Origin: Paenibacillus etheri
GTDB taxonomy: Bacteria > Bacillota > Bacilli > Paenibacillales > Paenibacillaceae
Direction: 5' to 3'
DNA length: 64,000 nt
Assembly: GCF_001012825.1 (NCBI RefSeq)
Contig: NZ_LCZJ02000018.1
Coordinates: 762,531 to 826,530, forward strand
In this document: piece after piece, positions 62,951 through 64,000 of the stretch
Layout of the letters: every line of letters begins with the position of its first letter
Position numbering within the stretch: the first letter of the stretch is position 1
Notes under the pieces: model-generated
What the model was told of the DNA's origin: nothing
Seen by the model: only the letters and a program-made list of their open reading frames with translations
The model's database searches: none
Made by a program: the position numbers and the translations under genes

Positions 62951-64000
62951 ATGACGTTGTTCAAAATCGCAGTATATTTAAAACCGTACAAAAAAGAAGC
63001 CATCATCGGTCCAATCTTTAAACTGATGGAAGCGATTCTGGAGCTGATTTTGCCTACCATTGTCGCATTAATCATCAATAATGGGGTTGGAAATCATGAC
63101 AGTGCTTATGTATACCGAATGGGTGGCCTAATGGTGCTGATGTCTCTGCTTGGATTCGGCTGCTCCATGGTATGCCAATACTATGCGGCACGAGCATCAC
63201 AGGGGTTCGGAACGACGCTTCGTAATAAAATGTTCAAACATATTACATCCTTATCGTACGCCGAGCTGGATACGTTCGGTACGCCTACGCTGATTAACCG
63301 GATCACTAATGACGTAAATCAGCTGCAGATTGCTGTTGCCATGCTGATTCGCCTGGTTATTAGGGCGCCGTTTATCTGCATCGGGGCTATCATAATGTCC
63401 ATGATTTTGGATTTTAGATTATCGTTGATTCTAATAGCGGCAACGCCGATTTTTGGCATTATTTTATATTTTATTATCACTCGAAGTGCGCCTTTGTATC
63501 GAAAATATCAGCAGAAGCTGGATGCCCTTGCGCTCGTTCTTAGTGAGAATTTGTCGGGGATTCGAGTCATTCGTGCTTTTGCCAAAAGACGTACGGAAAA
63601 AGAACGTTTTGATGCCTCTTCTGAGGATTTAACCTCTACAGCGATCCGGGTCTCACGGATTTCTGCTTTACTTGGTCCGATGACTACACTTGTAGTAAAC
63701 GCAGCGATCATAGCAATTTTATGGGGAGGTGGAATTCATATCGATGGGGGTCGATTGTCTCAGGGTGAGATTATTGCCTTCATTAATTACGTCACTCAAA
63801 TCTTGTTGGCGCTTGTAGTGGTTTCTAACTTGGTCATTATTTTTACAAAAGCCTCATCCTCTGCCAATCGTGTGAATGAAGTGCTGAGTGTCAAAGCATC
63901 CGTGTCTGAGGAAGCGAATGTTGTGATGGCTGAACCTGATCATACCGCTTCTGCTATATCATTCGATCATGTATCGTTTGGTTATAATACAACAGGTGAA
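62951..64000 (+). CDS. ABC exporter, membrane domain and start of ATPase (partial)
   Basis: An open frame of 350 codons runs to the window end without a stop. The product begins TLFKIAVYLKPYKKEAIIGP and has about six membrane segments. It shows the exporter coupling patterns (YAELDTFGTPTLINRITNDV and LSENLSGIRVIRAFAKRRTE) and enters the nucleotide-binding domain at ISFDHVSFGYN. It belongs to the multidrug/lipid exporter family, often working as a heterodimer with a second half-transporter encoded next. ATG 62951 is chosen; GTG 62945 is also in frame. Ribosome site is weak. Confidence 0.9.
   Translation, partial: MTLFKIAVYLKPYKKEAIIGPIFKLMEAILELILPTIVALIINNGVGNHDSAYVYRMGGLMVLMSLLGFGCSMVCQYYAARASQGFGTTLRNKMFKHITSLSYAELDTFGTPTLINRITNDVNQLQIAVAMLIRLVIRAPFICIGAIIMSMILDFRLSLILIAATPIFGIILYFIITRSAPLYRKYQQKLDALALVLSENLSGIRVIRAFAKRRTEKERFDASSEDLTSTAIRVSRISALLGPMTTLVVNAAIIAILWGGGIHIDGGRLSQGEIIAFINYVTQILLALVVVSNLVIIFTKASSSANRVNEVLSVKASVSEEANVVMAEPDHTASAISFDHVSFGYNTTGE

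Noticed and set aside
1-64000. Prophage, insertion sequence, toxin-antitoxin or defence island.
   Set aside because: No transposase, integrase, restriction or toxin-antitoxin protein was recognised, and gene order is the conserved housekeeping one through about 51 kb.

Overview
This window is a contiguous piece of chromosome from an endospore-forming, Gram-positive bacterium. Gene content and order point to the genus Paenibacillus. The order follows the conserved Bacillota block frr-uppS-cdsA-dxr-rseP-proS-polC / rimP-nusA-rnpM-ylxQ-infB-rbfA-nrnA-truB-ribF / rpsO / pnp-ylxY-mlpA-dut / dpaA-dpaB-(asd)-dapG-dapA-rnjB / tepA-ylzJ-spoIIIE / ymfF-ymfH-ymfI-ymfJ-ymfK-rodZ / pgsA-cinA-recA-recX / rny-ymdB-spoVS. 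Spore genes (dpaAB, spoIIIE, sleB, spoVS, ylxY) confirm a sporulating organism. Many genes start with TTG or GTG behind strong Shine-Dalgarno sequences, so several starts given here lie downstream of the longest open frame.

Layout. Bases 1-5940 hold ribosome recycling, undecaprenyl-PP and CDP-diacylglycerol synthesis, MEP isoprenoid synthesis, the site-2 protease and a eukaryote-type prolyl-tRNA synthetase. PolC follows. A strong sigma-A promoter at 10710 opens the rimP-nusA-infB operon, which runs through ribosome maturation, nanoRNase, pseudouridine synthase and FAD synthesis to 19034. rpsO and pnp follow. Bases 22193-32486 hold a degenerate polysaccharide deacetylase, an M16 peptidase, dUTPase, dipicolinate synthase (with a sigma-K-like promoter), aspartokinase, DapA, RNase J and TepA. 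In place of the expected asd there is only a 54-codon ORF with an Asd-like amino end. Bases 32565-45627 hold the DNA translocase, a spore cortex hydrolase (with a near-consensus sigma-G promoter), a pair of M16-like proteins, RodZ, YajQ, PgsA and CinA. RecA, RecX, RNase Y, YmdB (apparently started at ATT), SpoVS, a dipeptidase and PduL follow.

From about 53 kb the window becomes more accessory: a cold-shock-type DEAD-box helicase, a second DapA-like protein divergent from a LysR regulator, a VOC protein, HtpG under a perfect CIRCE operator, a DUF4362-like lipoprotein, a T-box-controlled second methionyl-tRNA synthetase, another LysR regulator and the start of an ABC exporter cut by the window edge.

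No rRNA, tRNA, CRISPR array, insertion sequence or prophage was seen. The most unusual non-coding signal is a dispersed intergenic element of about 90 bp made of two adjacent hairpins. Three full copies and two partial ones occur in both orientations, with apparent compensatory changes in the stems. A separate cluster of AGGGA/TCCCT palindromes lies upstream of the cortex hydrolase. All functional calls come from reading the sequence and from family knowledge; no database search was run.
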